Of a stretch of DNA of 64,000 bases, positions 35,301 through 43,802 are shown piece by piece. The translations under genes and the position numbers were made by a program. The notes under the pieces were generated by a model that was not told the DNA's origin, searched no databases, and saw only the letters and a list, made by a program, of their open reading frames with translations. Source of the stretch: Saprospiraceae bacterium (GTDB lineage Bacteria; Bacteroidota; Bacteroidia; Chitinophagales; Saprospiraceae); the NCBI GenBank assembly GCA_022841745.1, contig JALHQW010000003.1:172299-236298 (forward strand). Reading direction: 5' to 3'. Position 1 is the first letter of the stretch; each line of letters starts with the position of its first letter.

Positions 35301-36604
35301 GTGGCAACGCCGACTATTGCGAGACTTTCGTGACCGTACAGGACAATCCAACGCCTGCCTGCAACGGTGGTGCCCATATTGACCTCGGCGGCATGATTCA
35401 GACGCCATCCGGTGTGCCCGTCGCCAATGTGACGGTCAACCTTTCCGGGGCCAACATGCCTTCGGTGACGACACAGGCGGGCGTGGGCACTTACAGCTTC
35501 GAAGGACTGACCGATGGCGGTGACTATACCGTCACGCCAAGCAAGAACTTTGGCTTCACCAATGGGGTTTCGTCCTTCGATTTGGCCAAAATCAACGAAC
35601 ATATCCTCGGCGTGAACGAGTTTACGGAAGCATGGCGAACCATTGCCGCTGACGCAAACGGGTCTGGTTCCGTCACGGCCATGGACCTCGTTGCAGTTCA
35701 AGCTATCATTTTGGGAGCCTCAACGTCATTCCCGAACGGCATACCATCCTGGCGCTTCGTGCCCGCTTACCATGCGTTCAGCAGCCCAACCAATCCTTGG
35801 CCGTTCCCGGAGTCCGTTTCGATGAACAATGTGACCGTTGACGACCTCGGCATCCAGTTCACGGGCATCAAGATTGGTGACGTAAGCGGCAGCGTGAATC
35901 CGGCTTATATAGTTGGCAGTTCGGCAGGGGGCAGTTTGCAGTCAGTGGCAGAAGGAAGGGAAGGAGGCAGCTTCTACATCAAAACCAAAGACTTGTTGCT
36001 GCGCAAAGGAGAAAGCTATCAGGTAGAATTCGAAACGGAGACGGCAATGGCTTGGCAGTTCACTTTGGCATTCAATCCACAACTCGTTGAATTACAAGGC
36101 ATTGCGGAAGCAGAAAACCTAAAGCACAATGCCAGTCGGAGCAACGAGGGCTTGGTTTCCATGTTGAGTTTTGGAAAAAACCCAGCGACGAAGTTCGTCC
36201 TCAACCTCCGAGCCTTGGCCGATACCCATCTTTCAGAGGTGCTTGGAATAAGCGATGAAATGACCGCAGCTGCTGCCTGGAACGAAGCAGAGGAGCAATT
36301 GCAGGTAGAATTAGAGTTCAGGTATAATGACGCTTCCAGTACCAACGAATTGTCACTTAGCTGCCAGCCCAACCCATTCGCCGATGAGGCGATGGTGAGG
36401 TTCAATTTGCCAAAGGCTGGTGAAGCCAAGTTCAGTTTTTACGATGCAACTGGCAAAATGCTACACCGCACATCAGGGCTGTTTGAAAAAGGCCAGAACA
36501 GTTTCTCCATCCGCAGTTCAGAACTGGGTGTTTCGGGCCTTGTATTCTTGAAAATGGAAACGGGCGGTACGGTACGGCAAGAGAAACTGGTGGTGATGGA
36601 ATGA
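32396..36604 (+). CDS. Giant HYR-domain surface protein with dockerin-like and T9SS type A tail
   Basis: A 1402-residue secreted protein. The signal peptide (residues about 20-40, AAILLLPQFVAGQ) sets the start at 32396; the longer frame merely translates the upstream heptamer array. Then come several HYR-like modules (DVTPPIITCPLNMTVSTNDFGCFG..VDDCASQ..YTATDACGNTNFCNVNITVVD and similar), an SdrD/CnaB-like segment (GGMIQTPSGVPVANVTVNLSG) at about 990-1035, a dockerin-like region (FDLAKINEHILG..DANGSGSVTAMDLVAVQAIILG) at about 1060-1110, and a T9SS type A sorting domain in the last 80 residues (CQPNPFADEAMVRFNLPKAGEAKFSFYDATGKML). It is probably displayed on the cell surface as an adhesin. It ends at a terminator shared with the convergent neighbour. 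Confidence 0.88.
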   Translation: MFRFTYTLPMCRALDAFRRFIISTTLFAAILLLPQFVAGQCTTMICLQNVNLSLGNDCTGSVNPSNIIQNTWTCQGPMTMTYYNAAGVSIGNTVTSAYLGQTLQVHVKHNFTGATCWGSVFIKDGKKPVITVSNETLNCTEDPSSSALAQPTVTDNCSPASQLTLTHQDTVLDFGCGYTGFAGYFAPNNWDICYASNGDGGVDVTGAPNSVLVEGANSSSSISTPSYVTKFKIVIPTEGYVTFDWSSVGGSSFTTEAFYFTINNWCIRLSSDQVQSGTYTSGLLQPGDVLSFEQASNGGANANNTTISNFHFTTLAWKVIQRKWSATDAYGNVGTKVQTITLNRATLAQIRFPANRDGVAAPMLACSANSTDPSTTGRPFIDEDGNLNTTADQYSVENGECFFNLTFTDQNIPTCEGSEVILRKWVVLDNCTNNFVEHTQIIKLFDVTPPIITCPLNMTVSTNDFGCFGIINLPPATAVDDCASQVTITPTWSFGSGYGPFNNVSQGTHLVKYTATDACGNTNFCNVNITVVDQVAPTVICQQFTVASVSSTGEATVYANLLDAGSYDHCCIESYEVKRAGQPNSTFAPSLLFSCADLNSSSVLVTLRVKDCHGNSNTCDVTVNVHDELPPVVIPPADVLVDCNTDLGNLSVFGNATVTDNCSFTLTETATTDVTNCGQGTVTRRFTATDPSGNTSIAQQVIHLVNQTPWNANGNQIIWPQHYQTQSCTGQSLDPFDLPYPYSGPTLLGQNGCEAVAVAFDDEIFWISEPACYKIQRTWTILDWCQYQTNSNSNLGIWQHVQFIEVFDNQAPVFVNPPTNVMASSTTGCSGNVILPLPQVSDCSNHVSIVATGALGTGFSFQNVPAGIYPMTYTAADGCGNTSTHSFTVSVGDTGTPTAYCQNGLNVTLNAQGEVSVSAQQLNANSFDNCAPASSLKFSFTQNVADNTILFDCGDVGTNPVQLWVTDPGGNADYCETFVTVQDNPTPACNGGAHIDLGGMIQTPSGVPVANVTVNLSGANMPSVTTQAGVGTYSFEGLTDGGDYTVTPSKNFGFTNGVSSFDLAKINEHILGVNEFTEAWRTIAADANGSGSVTAMDLVAVQAIILGASTSFPNGIPSWRFVPAYHAFSSPTNPWPFPESVSMNNVTVDDLGIQFTGIKIGDVSGSVNPAYIVGSSAGGSLQSVAEGREGGSFYIKTKDLLLRKGESYQVEFETETAMAWQFTLAFNPQLVELQGIAEAENLKHNASRSNEGLVSMLSFGKNPATKFVLNLRALADTHLSEVLGISDEMTAAAAWNEAEEQLQVELEFRYNDASSTNELSLSCQPNPFADEAMVRFNLPKAGEAKFSFYDATGKMLHRTSGLFEKGQNSFSIRSSELGVSGLVFLKMETGGTVRQEKLVVME

Positions 36605-36617
36605 TTTCCAATGATCC

Positions 36618-36661
36618 AAAAAAAATGGTGGCTGCATTGCGATGCAGCCACCATTTTTTTG
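36618..36661. terminator. Bidirectional terminator between convergent giant genes
   Basis: A perfect 20-bp inverted repeat (36618-36637 with 36642-36661) around the loop TGCG, with A8 on one side and T8 on the other, so it works as a rho-independent terminator in both directions for the genes ending at 36604 and 36676. Confidence 0.95.
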
Positions 36662-36675
36662 GGGGTTTTGCCCCC

Positions 36676-39600
36676 TTACCTCACCAAGGTCAAATCCCCT
36701 TTAAACAATTGTATCTTGCCATCAAGGAACTCCACTTCTGTGTAATAAACAAATACTGCAACATCCATTTCCACTTCACGGTGACTGCCGTCCCAGCCAT
36801 AGTTGAAATCATCGGGTGGGAAATCAAAAAACTCAAATACTGATTCGCCCCATCGGGAGAAAATCTTCAACGAAACCACCCGCTTGACACTCCTGCCGTC
36901 ACTAAAAATCGTGAATTTATCATTGATGCCATCGCCGTTCGGACTGAACGAGTTCGGGATATAAACGCCGGGACGCTTGACAAAAACGGTTATTTCATCG
37001 GAATCATTGCAGCCGCCTTGGTCTTCGACGGTGAGGTAGTACTTGGTGAGGGCAATGGGCGAAGCTACCGGGTTGGGGCAATCCGTGCAACTCAGGCTTG
37101 GGTCGGCTTGCCAGGCATAAGTAATCCCAGTCGGAGGCGTCACCACGGGGTCGAGGGTGGTCGTTTCGCCTAATTGGATGGTGATGTCACTGGGAAATTC
37201 AAGGTCCACATAGTCAACGATGGACACGGTAACTGTATGTGTGGAGTCACACCCCGCAGCACTCGTAAAGGTCTGGGCATACTCGCCGGGCGACGAAATG
37301 GGTTGGCCGAAAACAATGGCTGTTGCCCCTTCACAGATTTCGATTAGCTCCTCCGTGTTCAATACCGGCACCGAAGGCAGCGCAGTGACGGTCACGATGC
37401 TGTCGCAACCATTGACCGAAACGAAAGTAAAGTCCATGCTGCTGTTCGGCGTCATGACCGTGCCGTTATAGGTAAGTGGCTCACCCTCGCAGCCCTGTAG
37501 GGTAACGCTGCCCGTCAGTATGTCCAACTCCTCCACAAAAACGGTCACGAGCGAATCACAGCCTTGCCATGTATTCAGCATAAACTCGGTGGAAGTGCCA
37601 GGTTGGAGTGTCTGACCATTGTAGGTGATAGTAGTGCCCGTACAGGCTTGCAAATTGACGATAGTAGCCTGCGAGAAGGCTTCAACCACCGATACCGTCA
37701 TTGTGGAGTCACAGCCTTGCCAATTCGGAAAAGTAAAATTGGTGGAGGTGCCAGGCTGCAACTGCTGGCCATTGTAAGTGGCCGTGCTACCCGTGCAGGC
37801 AGTGAGGGTCAATGCCCCCGAAGATGCTTGGAGCGGCAGCACGGATACGGTCACAACGCTGTCGCAACCCTGTGGGGTTACAAAACTGAAAGGTGTGGTA
37901 GAGTTCGGCGGCAATGGTTGGCCATTATAGGTAACTGTATTGCCAGGGCAAGCATATAGCGTAAGGGTGGTAGTGATGACGTCCACTTCCTGCACGAACA
38001 CGGTTACGATGCTATCGCAACCGTTTGACTGGGCAGTGAAGGTAAAATCGGTCGTACTGCCTGGTGGCAATTGCTCGCCCTCGTAAGTGACTGTGCTGCC
38101 ATCACAAGCTTGCAAAGTCAGGTTGGAGGTGATGGGTGCGATTTCGGTCACAATCACGTTAACGGTCGAATCACAGCCATTTTGCGCAGCAAGGGTAAAA
38201 ACACCGCTCGTGCCAGCCATTATAGGCTGTCCATTATAGGTGATGGATGAGCCTTCGCAAGCCTCCAGCGTCAGTGTGGAGGCGAAGGTCGGCAGGGCGG
38301 AAACCGTGACCGTCACCACGCTGTCGCATCCAGCTGCCGCAGTATAACTGAACTGGTTGATGCTGCCAATGGCCAAGTCTTGTCCGAAATAATCGGCAGT
38401 GGTGCCGGGGCAAGCAAACAGTTCCTCCAAAGTTTGGAACGACTGAACCTCCGCCACGGTCACCGTCACTACGGAATCGCAACCGTTGGAGGCCGTGTAA
38501 TTGAAATCGAGGTTGGTGCCCGGCGGCAAATCGAAGCCATCATAGCTGGCCGTGAAGCCTTCACATGCCTCCAGTTCAATGGTGTTAGCGTAGCTCTGCA
38601 ATGCTGTTACATTTACCGTTACGACGCTATCGCAACCGATGGTTGAGGTAAAATTGAACGGCGTGGAGCTGCCCGGGGCAAGGCTTTGGCCTTGGTAAAA
38701 AGCATTGGTGCCGGGGCATGCGGTGAGGTTCAAGGTTGAAGTAAGCACCTGAATTTCGTTCACCGTGACGGTCACCACGGAGTCACAGCCATTTTGCGCA
38801 GCAAGGGTAATGGGCGTAACTGAGCCGGGCGGCAGCGATTGCCCTGCATACATAATAGGCGTGCCCGTACAAGTCTGCAAGCTGAGGTTGCTGGTAAATG
38901 TTTGCAATTGAACCACTGTCACCGTCACGATGCTGTCGCAACCCTGTACGGAGGTGAAGTTGAAAGGCGTCGTCGTGCCAGGTTGCAATTGCTGGCCATT
39001 GTATGGGATAGTTTCCCCCGTACATGCATTGAAACTAAGGGATTCTTGAAAGGCTGCCACCGCCGTAACATTGACCGTCACCACGCTGTCGCAGCCGCTG
39101 GCCGTCACAAAGTTGAAGGGTGTACTGGTGCCAGGCTGCAATTGCTGGCCATTGTAGGTATAGGTGGTCCCAGTGCAGGTCTGTACGTTAAGGGTGGAGG
39201 CAAGCACGGCAAGTTCCTGTACTGTCACAGCCACCACGGAGTCACAGCCATTCTGGGCAGTCAAGGTGATGGGAGTGGTGGTATTTGGCGACAATTGTTG
39301 GCCGTTGTAGCTGACCGTGGTACCCGTGCAGGTTTGCAGGGTCAGGCTGCTCGTAAAATTCGGCAGCGTTTGCACGGTCACGGTCACCACCGAGTCGCAG
39401 CCATTGAAGGCATTAAAGGTAATGGGCGTCACGCTACCAGCTGGCAATTGTTGCCCGGCATAGGTTACGGATTCTCCTGCACAAGCCTGCAAGGTGAGGC
39501 TGCTGGTGTAGTTCTGCAAGGGCTGCACGAAGACCGTCAGCACGGAATCACAGCCATTGAAGGCATTTAATGTAAACTGGGTGGTACTGCCTGGTGCAAG

Positions 39601-40989
39601 GTTTTGCCCCAAGAAATTAACCGTTTCCCCCTGGCAGGCAGTGAGTGTGAGGTTGCCCGTGGTATTGGGCAAACTGGCCACGACTACCGTAACCACCGAG
39701 TCGCAGCCCGCATAGTTGTTGAAGGTGAACTGGCTACTGCTGCCCGCCGCCAATGGAAGGCCGTTGTAGAGCACTGTTTCGCCAACACAGGCGGAAAGGT
39801 TGACCGTGTTGGTAGTATTGCCCACCACTGTCACCACCACATCAGAGGTTGCTGTTCCACAAAAATTGCTGATAGAAGCAAGGTAGGTTGTCGTGGAAGT
39901 CGGACTGACATTGATGGTATTGTTCATCGTTCCGCCAGGGTTCCAAGTGGCTGTGGGCCCGCCAACCGGGTTTGCTATCAACTGCACGCTTTCACCTTGG
40001 CAGATGACTTGGTCGTTGGAAGTCGTAATGGAAGGAAAAGGAAGGGTATTCACTTCGATTTCGACGCTGACAGAACCACAGACGTTGGTGCCAGTGGCCG
40101 TATAGACCGATGGGCCGGGAGGTGGCGTCACCACGAGTACCGGCCCCGATGTATTGGTCGGCGTCCAGAGGATTGCATCCACGAACTCTGTATTTACCAC
40201 CAGCACGGCGGGCGTACCTTCACAGACCTCCACCATTTCCTCTTGTGGGGTCATGTAGGGCAGTGGCAGCATCATAATAGAGATGGTCGTGGAAGTCGAG
40301 CATCCGGCGTTCGAGCCAGTTATCGTATAGGTTTCATCGGAAAAAGCGGTAACGGTGATACTGGTATTGGTCGAATTGCCGGGGCTCCAAAGTATGTCCT
40401 CCACGAGGTGGTTGGGAGTCACGGACAAGGTAACGATGTCGCCTGGGCAGGCAAAGATGACGTCTTGGTTTGGGATAAGCACTGGTTCGAAGCAGAGGAA
40501 CTCGCCTTCATAATTCTCCATGAATGTACCAGCACCACCCGGGCAAAGGTTGGCTTCTTGTCCACCGCCCCACCACTCGGTAGGAATGCCCTGAACGACC
40601 ATGGTGAAGTTGAAGCTCTGGTCATTTGGCTCAAGGGTGATATCCAAAAATGGTGGGTTTGAACTGGGGTTCGGATTGCCCCACTGTACGTTGCCCCCAT
40701 TGATGGCGGCATTCAGGGTAGTGCCGTTCGCACTGGTAAAACTGGTGGGCGAAATGCTGAGGATGGTGGCGTCAATATTGAGGTAAAAACCCCAGGTAGA
40801 ACCAACGCCCGTAGTCGTGCCACCTGCCACCAATGCCGTCCATTGAATGGTAAAAGTGCCATCTCCATTGTCGGTAATACTATTCATATCATAGCCGGAG
40901 GTGTCGCAGGCCATGACGAGGCCGGGCATTACCAATAATTTGAAAATCAGGAGGGCTGTTCTCTTCATCATTTTGTAAACATGCTTCAT
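36676..40989 (-). CDS. Giant repeat adhesin with 17 GCDS repeats and gliding-motility C-terminal domain
   Basis: A 1437-residue secreted protein. After a signal peptide (LLIFKLLVMPGLVMA) there is a unique N-terminal domain (about 25-170), Ig-like segments (about 170-390), then a tandem array of about 45-residue repeats of the form LTLQACTGTTVTYNGQQL..GCDSVVTVTV. I count 17 GCDS motifs. Each repeat has two cysteines, suggesting one disulfide per unit. A last Ig-like segment (QLGETTTLDPVVTPPTGITYAW) precedes a CHU_C sorting domain (VYIPNSFSPNGDGINDKFTIFSDGRSVKRVVSLKIFSRWGESVF..WDGSHRE). It is probably a long stalk-like adhesin exported by T9SS and attached with a PorP/SprF partner. It is transcribed toward its convergent giant neighbour. 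Confidence 0.9.
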   Translation of the reverse strand: MKHVYKMMKRTALLIFKLLVMPGLVMACDTSGYDMNSITDNGDGTFTIQWTALVAGGTTTGVGSTWGFYLNIDATILSISPTSFTSANGTTLNAAINGGNVQWGNPNPSSNPPFLDITLEPNDQSFNFTMVVQGIPTEWWGGGQEANLCPGGAGTFMENYEGEFLCFEPVLIPNQDVIFACPGDIVTLSVTPNHLVEDILWSPGNSTNTSITVTAFSDETYTITGSNAGCSTSTTISIMMLPLPYMTPQEEMVEVCEGTPAVLVVNTEFVDAILWTPTNTSGPVLVVTPPPGPSVYTATGTNVCGSVSVEIEVNTLPFPSITTSNDQVICQGESVQLIANPVGGPTATWNPGGTMNNTINVSPTSTTTYLASISNFCGTATSDVVVTVVGNTTNTVNLSACVGETVLYNGLPLAAGSSSQFTFNNYAGCDSVVTVVVASLPNTTGNLTLTACQGETVNFLGQNLAPGSTTQFTLNAFNGCDSVLTVFVQPLQNYTSSLTLQACAGESVTYAGQQLPAGSVTPITFNAFNGCDSVVTVTVQTLPNFTSSLTLQTCTGTTVSYNGQQLSPNTTTPITLTAQNGCDSVVAVTVQELAVLASTLNVQTCTGTTYTYNGQQLQPGTSTPFNFVTASGCDSVVTVNVTAVAAFQESLSFNACTGETIPYNGQQLQPGTTTPFNFTSVQGCDSIVTVTVVQLQTFTSNLSLQTCTGTPIMYAGQSLPPGSVTPITLAAQNGCDSVVTVTVNEIQVLTSTLNLTACPGTNAFYQGQSLAPGSSTPFNFTSTIGCDSVVTVNVTALQSYANTIELEACEGFTASYDGFDLPPGTNLDFNYTASNGCDSVVTVTVAEVQSFQTLEELFACPGTTADYFGQDLAIGSINQFSYTAAAGCDSVVTVTVSALPTFASTLTLEACEGSSITYNGQPIMAGTSGVFTLAAQNGCDSTVNVIVTEIAPITSNLTLQACDGSTVTYEGEQLPPGSTTDFTFTAQSNGCDSIVTVFVQEVDVITTTLTLYACPGNTVTYNGQPLPPNSTTPFSFVTPQGCDSVVTVSVLPLQASSGALTLTACTGSTATYNGQQLQPGTSTNFTFPNWQGCDSTMTVSVVEAFSQATIVNLQACTGTTITYNGQTLQPGTSTEFMLNTWQGCDSLVTVFVEELDILTGSVTLQGCEGEPLTYNGTVMTPNSSMDFTFVSVNGCDSIVTVTALPSVPVLNTEELIEICEGATAIVFGQPISSPGEYAQTFTSAAGCDSTHTVTVSIVDYVDLEFPSDITIQLGETTTLDPVVTPPTGITYAWQADPSLSCTDCPNPVASPIALTKYYLTVEDQGGCNDSDEITVFVKRPGVYIPNSFSPNGDGINDKFTIFSDGRSVKRVVSLKIFSRWGESVFEFFDFPPDDFNYGWDGSHREVEMDVAVFVYYTEVEFLDGKIQLFKGDLTLVR

Positions 40990-41282
40990 GTCGCTTGTCG
41001 TTTACTTTTTGTGGATACAAATTAACTAATTAGCAGGGTGGCACTTATTTTTTGGTATTGACCAATGCCATTTTGACAATGGCACAACAAGATTTGCCTC
41101 CCCATGCCTTACTCACATCAGCATTTGGGAGGGTGAATTTACGACAAAAAGTTTCTTTGGAGAACAGTCAGCGCTTTACAGTGAAGATTTGCAAAGCATT
41201 TGGCAAAAGGAAGGACTGCCGCCTCACTTAATTGGGGCAGGTCAAAATTTCATTTTCCACTGGTTTTTGGATGATTCGGTTA

Positions 41283-41555
41283 TCAAACTGCCTCAACAAC
41301 CCGAATCCTGATTTTTTGAATTTCTTCCTTCAACCAATCATCCAAATTGCGGTACCAATCCAAATGTGCCGACCAACGGCCACAACCACCGGCGGCAGGC
41401 TCGTGGCAGCAGGTCTCTTCCCATTGCTTGCCGCAGGATGGGCACCGGCCTGCGGTGTCAAAAGTATGCCACGAGTGGCCACAGGTGCATTGCCACAGGT
41501 CGGCAGGCGTAGGTTCCCAATTGCATTTCGGGCAGGCTATCTTGACTTCGGCCAT
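41283..41555 (-). CDS. Small zinc-ribbon protein
   Basis: A 90-residue cysteine-rich protein with CPKC and CTCGHSWHTFDTAGRCPSCGKQW, giving two or more CxxC knuckles of zinc-ribbon type, then CCHEPAAGGCG and a C-terminal helix (HLDWYRNLDDWLKEEIQKIRIR). No export signal. Small proteins like this occur next to metabolic or ribosomal genes in Bacteroidota without known function. It lies downstream of rpsU on the same strand but behind a hairpin and an array of five heptamers that ends 17 bp before its ATG. Confidence 0.75.
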   Translation of the reverse strand: MAEVKIACPKCNWEPTPADLWQCTCGHSWHTFDTAGRCPSCGKQWEETCCHEPAAGGCGRWSAHLDWYRNLDDWLKEEIQKIRIRVVEAV

Positions 41556-41571
41556 TTTTTATTCGACTTAC

Positions 41572-41606
41572 GGTGGACGATGGACGGTGGACGGCTAACG
41601 GTGGAC
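41572..41606. repeat. Five tandem heptamers of GGTGGAC type
   Basis: Units GGTGGAC, GATGGAC, GGTGGAC, GGCTAAC and GGTGGAC in register, 17 bp upstream of the zinc-ribbon start codon (leftward gene, ATG at 41555). Confidence 0.7.
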
Positions 41607-41657
41607 GGGGTTCGCCATGTCACACCGTCTATCGTCTATCGTTTAATAAAATAGAAA

Positions 41658-41718
41658 GACCGGGCTTCGATGGGTCGCAGCCTATGTTAGGTAGTGCAAC
41701 ATCAATCGAAGTCCGGTC
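41658..41718 (-). terminator. Hairpin after rpsU, possible terminator
   Basis: GACCGGGCTTCGAT (41658-41671) pairs with ATCGAAGTCCGGTC (41705-41718), 14 bp with one G-T position, around a 33-base loop. On the rpsU strand it is followed by TTTCTATTTTATT. The long loop makes it an atypical terminator; a structured 3' end is an alternative. Confidence 0.5.
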
Positions 41719-41781
41719 GCTTGTTTTTACAGGTGGCATGGCGGCATTACCGCTAATGCCTATTGGAAGGACAGCAAAGGA

Positions 41782-41976
41782 TCAAATCTCCTCGGCCCGC
41801 TTCTTTTGCTCTTTGTAAACAGCCTTGAGGTACTCAGCACGCTTGGTAATGGATGGCTTCGTGAACTCCCGGCGGGTACGCAGTTCTTTGAGGGTCTGCG
41901 TTTGCTGGAATTTGCGTTTGAAGCGCTTGAGCGCCTGGTCAATTGATTCGCCGTTTTTGATTTCTACAATCAGCAT
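41782..41976 (-). CDS. rpsU: 30S ribosomal protein bS21
   Basis: A 64-residue basic protein, MLIVEIKNGESIDQALKRFKRKFQQTQTLKELRTRREFTKPSITKR, matching bacterial bS21 in length and sequence, with the conserved ALKRFKRK and RRxExxKPSxxR segments. It is part of the small-subunit platform and in Bacteroidota it takes part in sequestering the 16S anti-Shine-Dalgarno tail. A perfect -7 box TAAATTTG (42076-42083) upstream implies a 5' leader of about 90 nt that contains a small CTGGA..TCCAG hairpin and could be regulatory. Confidence 0.97.
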   Translation of the reverse strand: MLIVEIKNGESIDQALKRFKRKFQQTQTLKELRTRREFTKPSITKRAEYLKAVYKEQKKRAEEI

Positions 41977-42075
41977 AAATTATTAAAATGGACTTTGATC
42001 GCCGAAGTGCCTGATTTTACTGGATTCTTCCAGAACAGTAGCTTCGACTGGTTTCTGAATTTTTCTAACGGGGCG

Positions 42076-42083
42076 CAAATTTA
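42076..42083 (-). promoter_or_regulatory. -7 box of rpsU
   Basis: TAAATTTG on the minus strand matches TAnnTTTG. It lies 99 bp before the rpsU ATG, giving an unusually long leader for such a small gene. Confidence 0.6.
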
Positions 42084-42360
42084 AGATAGTTTGTCAATAA
42101 ATGCGGGAACAACTGCTGTTTTTGATAAATATTTTTTTATTAAAGCCACAAATCGCTTTTTTCAAGGTACTTCTTGGCTTTCTTTGCCTTCGCCTAATCC
42201 ATTGGTAAAAAAAAATCGTAACCAATTGGCTGGCGTGTGTTTTTTGGGAAAAATAAAATGCTATCCTAAAAAACACTTGAAATGGGGCAAGAGAGAGCAA
42301 AACCTTCATTTTCCTTTCTCCTCCCCCATCCTACTTTGAAACAAAAAAAAACGAACCGCC

Positions 42361-43653
42361 ATGAAAAAATGCTTATTACTTTTTTGCCTGCTGACATCCA
42401 CGCTGTTGCTCGTTGCGCAGACCAAATCCGCCAAAAACTCCCCACTGCTGACCGAGGCCACACCCGAAAGCCAGGGATTCAGCACTGAGCGGCTGGCCCG
42501 TGTGGACGCCATGCTGCAGTCCGCCGTGACCGACAGCGACATCCCTGGAGCCGTCATGCTCATTGCCCGCAATGGCAAAATCATCTATTGGAAAGCCTTC
42601 GGCATGGCCGATAACCAAGCCAAGCGCACACTCAAGCGGGACGACATCTTCCGCATCGCTTCGCAAACCAAGGCCATTACCTCTACTGCCGTCATGATGC
42701 TCTGGGAGCAGGGCAAGTTCCAGTTGGATGACCCCATTTCCAAGTACATCCCTGAGTTCAAGAACCCGCAGGTGCTCAAGAATTTCAAGTACGGCGACAC
42801 CACATGGACGGGCGAACCCGCCAAATCGGAAATTACCATTCGACAATTGATAACCCATACCAGCGGTGTGGGTTATGGCGTGATTGACGGCGACGAGCGC
42901 TTTCGGATGATATACCACAAGGCGGGCATCACCGACCTGTACAGCGACAAGGGCGTCACCATTGGCGAGAGTGTGAGGAAGCTCGCAAAACTCCCGCTCC
43001 ACCACAATCCTGGCGAAAAATACACCTACTCCGAGGGCATAGACGTGTTGGGATACCTGATCGAAGTCGTGTCAGGCGAACCGCTCGACCAGTATTTCCG
43101 CAAGCATATCTTCGAGCCGCTTGGCATGAACGACACCTATTTTTACCTTCCTTCAGAAAAGGCCAGCCGCCTAGTGGCAGTGCAAGAGCCGAAAAACGGT
43201 CAATGGGTGCGCTTCCCCAACACTTTTTACAATCCAGACTATCCACTCACAAAGGGCACCTTCTTCTCTGGCGGCGCTGGCCTAAGCAGCACGGCCAAGG
43301 ACTACGCAACTTTCCTGCAGATGTACCTCAACGGCGGCGAACTGAACGGCAAGCGCCTCCTCAGCCGTACCACGGTTGACGTTGTACTGACCAATCAAGT
43401 CGGCGACTTGTTCCCTTGGGACAACGGCAAGGGATTCAGCCTTGCATTCGGGGTTTTAAATGAAAAAGGCGAGGCCAAGGGTGGCCAGGGCAGTGTCGGC
43501 ACCTTCGATTGGGGCGGGTATTTCAACACCAGCTATTTCGCAGACCCGGAAGAGAAAATCATTGGCGTGCTGCTCAAGCAAACGCAAGGCACGGTATCTG
43601 ATGAAACGGGTTCTTATATGCGCCAAATGATTTACCAGGCGCTTGATGACTAG
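42361..43653 (+). CDS. Secreted serine hydrolase, class C beta-lactamase-like
   Basis: A 430-residue protein with a signal peptide (MKKCLLLFCLLTSTLLLVAQ) and the beta-lactamase/D-Ala-D-Ala carboxypeptidase fold. The nucleophile motif is S101-Q-T-K104 (RIASQTKAITS), the second motif is Y223-S-E in KYTYSEGIDVLGYLIEVVSG, and TPGGAGLSS-like text is seen as FFSGGAGLSSTAKDYATFLQ. Such proteins are usually esterases or peptidases rather than antibiotic-inactivating enzymes. It is probably periplasmic. It is transcribed alone and ends at a large hairpin shared with the convergent sensor kinase. Confidence 0.9.
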   Translation: MKKCLLLFCLLTSTLLLVAQTKSAKNSPLLTEATPESQGFSTERLARVDAMLQSAVTDSDIPGAVMLIARNGKIIYWKAFGMADNQAKRTLKRDDIFRIASQTKAITSTAVMMLWEQGKFQLDDPISKYIPEFKNPQVLKNFKYGDTTWTGEPAKSEITIRQLITHTSGVGYGVIDGDERFRMIYHKAGITDLYSDKGVTIGESVRKLAKLPLHHNPGEKYTYSEGIDVLGYLIEVVSGEPLDQYFRKHIFEPLGMNDTYFYLPSEKASRLVAVQEPKNGQWVRFPNTFYNPDYPLTKGTFFSGGAGLSSTAKDYATFLQMYLNGGELNGKRLLSRTTVDVVLTNQVGDLFPWDNGKGFSLAFGVLNEKGEAKGGQGSVGTFDWGGYFNTSYFADPEEKIIGVLLKQTQGTVSDETGSYMRQMIYQALDD

Positions 43654-43715
43654 TTGGTTCTAAATTGTTAGTCAAAACTATCCGTCGGCGAAACTTGGGC
43701 GACGGGCAAAATACC

Positions 43716-43766
43716 ATAAACGATAACGGCTTTGGCACCTTCGATGCCAAAGCCGTTATCGTTTAT
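43716..43766. terminator. Perfect 22-bp hairpin between convergent genes
   Basis: Positions 43716-43737 and 43745-43766 are exact reverse complements (22 bp) around the loop CCTTCGA. It sits between the stops at 43653 and 43803. There is no clean T-tract, but the position and stability suggest transcription termination from both sides. Confidence 0.75.
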
Positions 43767-43802
43767 GACAGCTATTCCCCTTTTGTCAGTCAAGGGCGAT
43801 TC

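Noticed and set aside
33317..35701. 794-codon leftward open frame opposite the HYR protein
   Set aside because: Shadow of the GC-rich real gene on the plus strand; low-complexity Gly/Arg/His-rich composition and no domain or signal peptide.
39604..40662. 352-codon rightward frame within the repeat adhesin
   Set aside because: Antisense of the repetitive coding sequence; no recognisable domain.
41030..41311. Rightward open stretch of 93 codons with protein-like text (EFTTKSFFGEQSALYSEDLQSIWQKEGLPPHL)
   Set aside because: No suitable start codon and it runs into the zinc-ribbon gene on the other strand; at best a gene remnant, not enough support to list.
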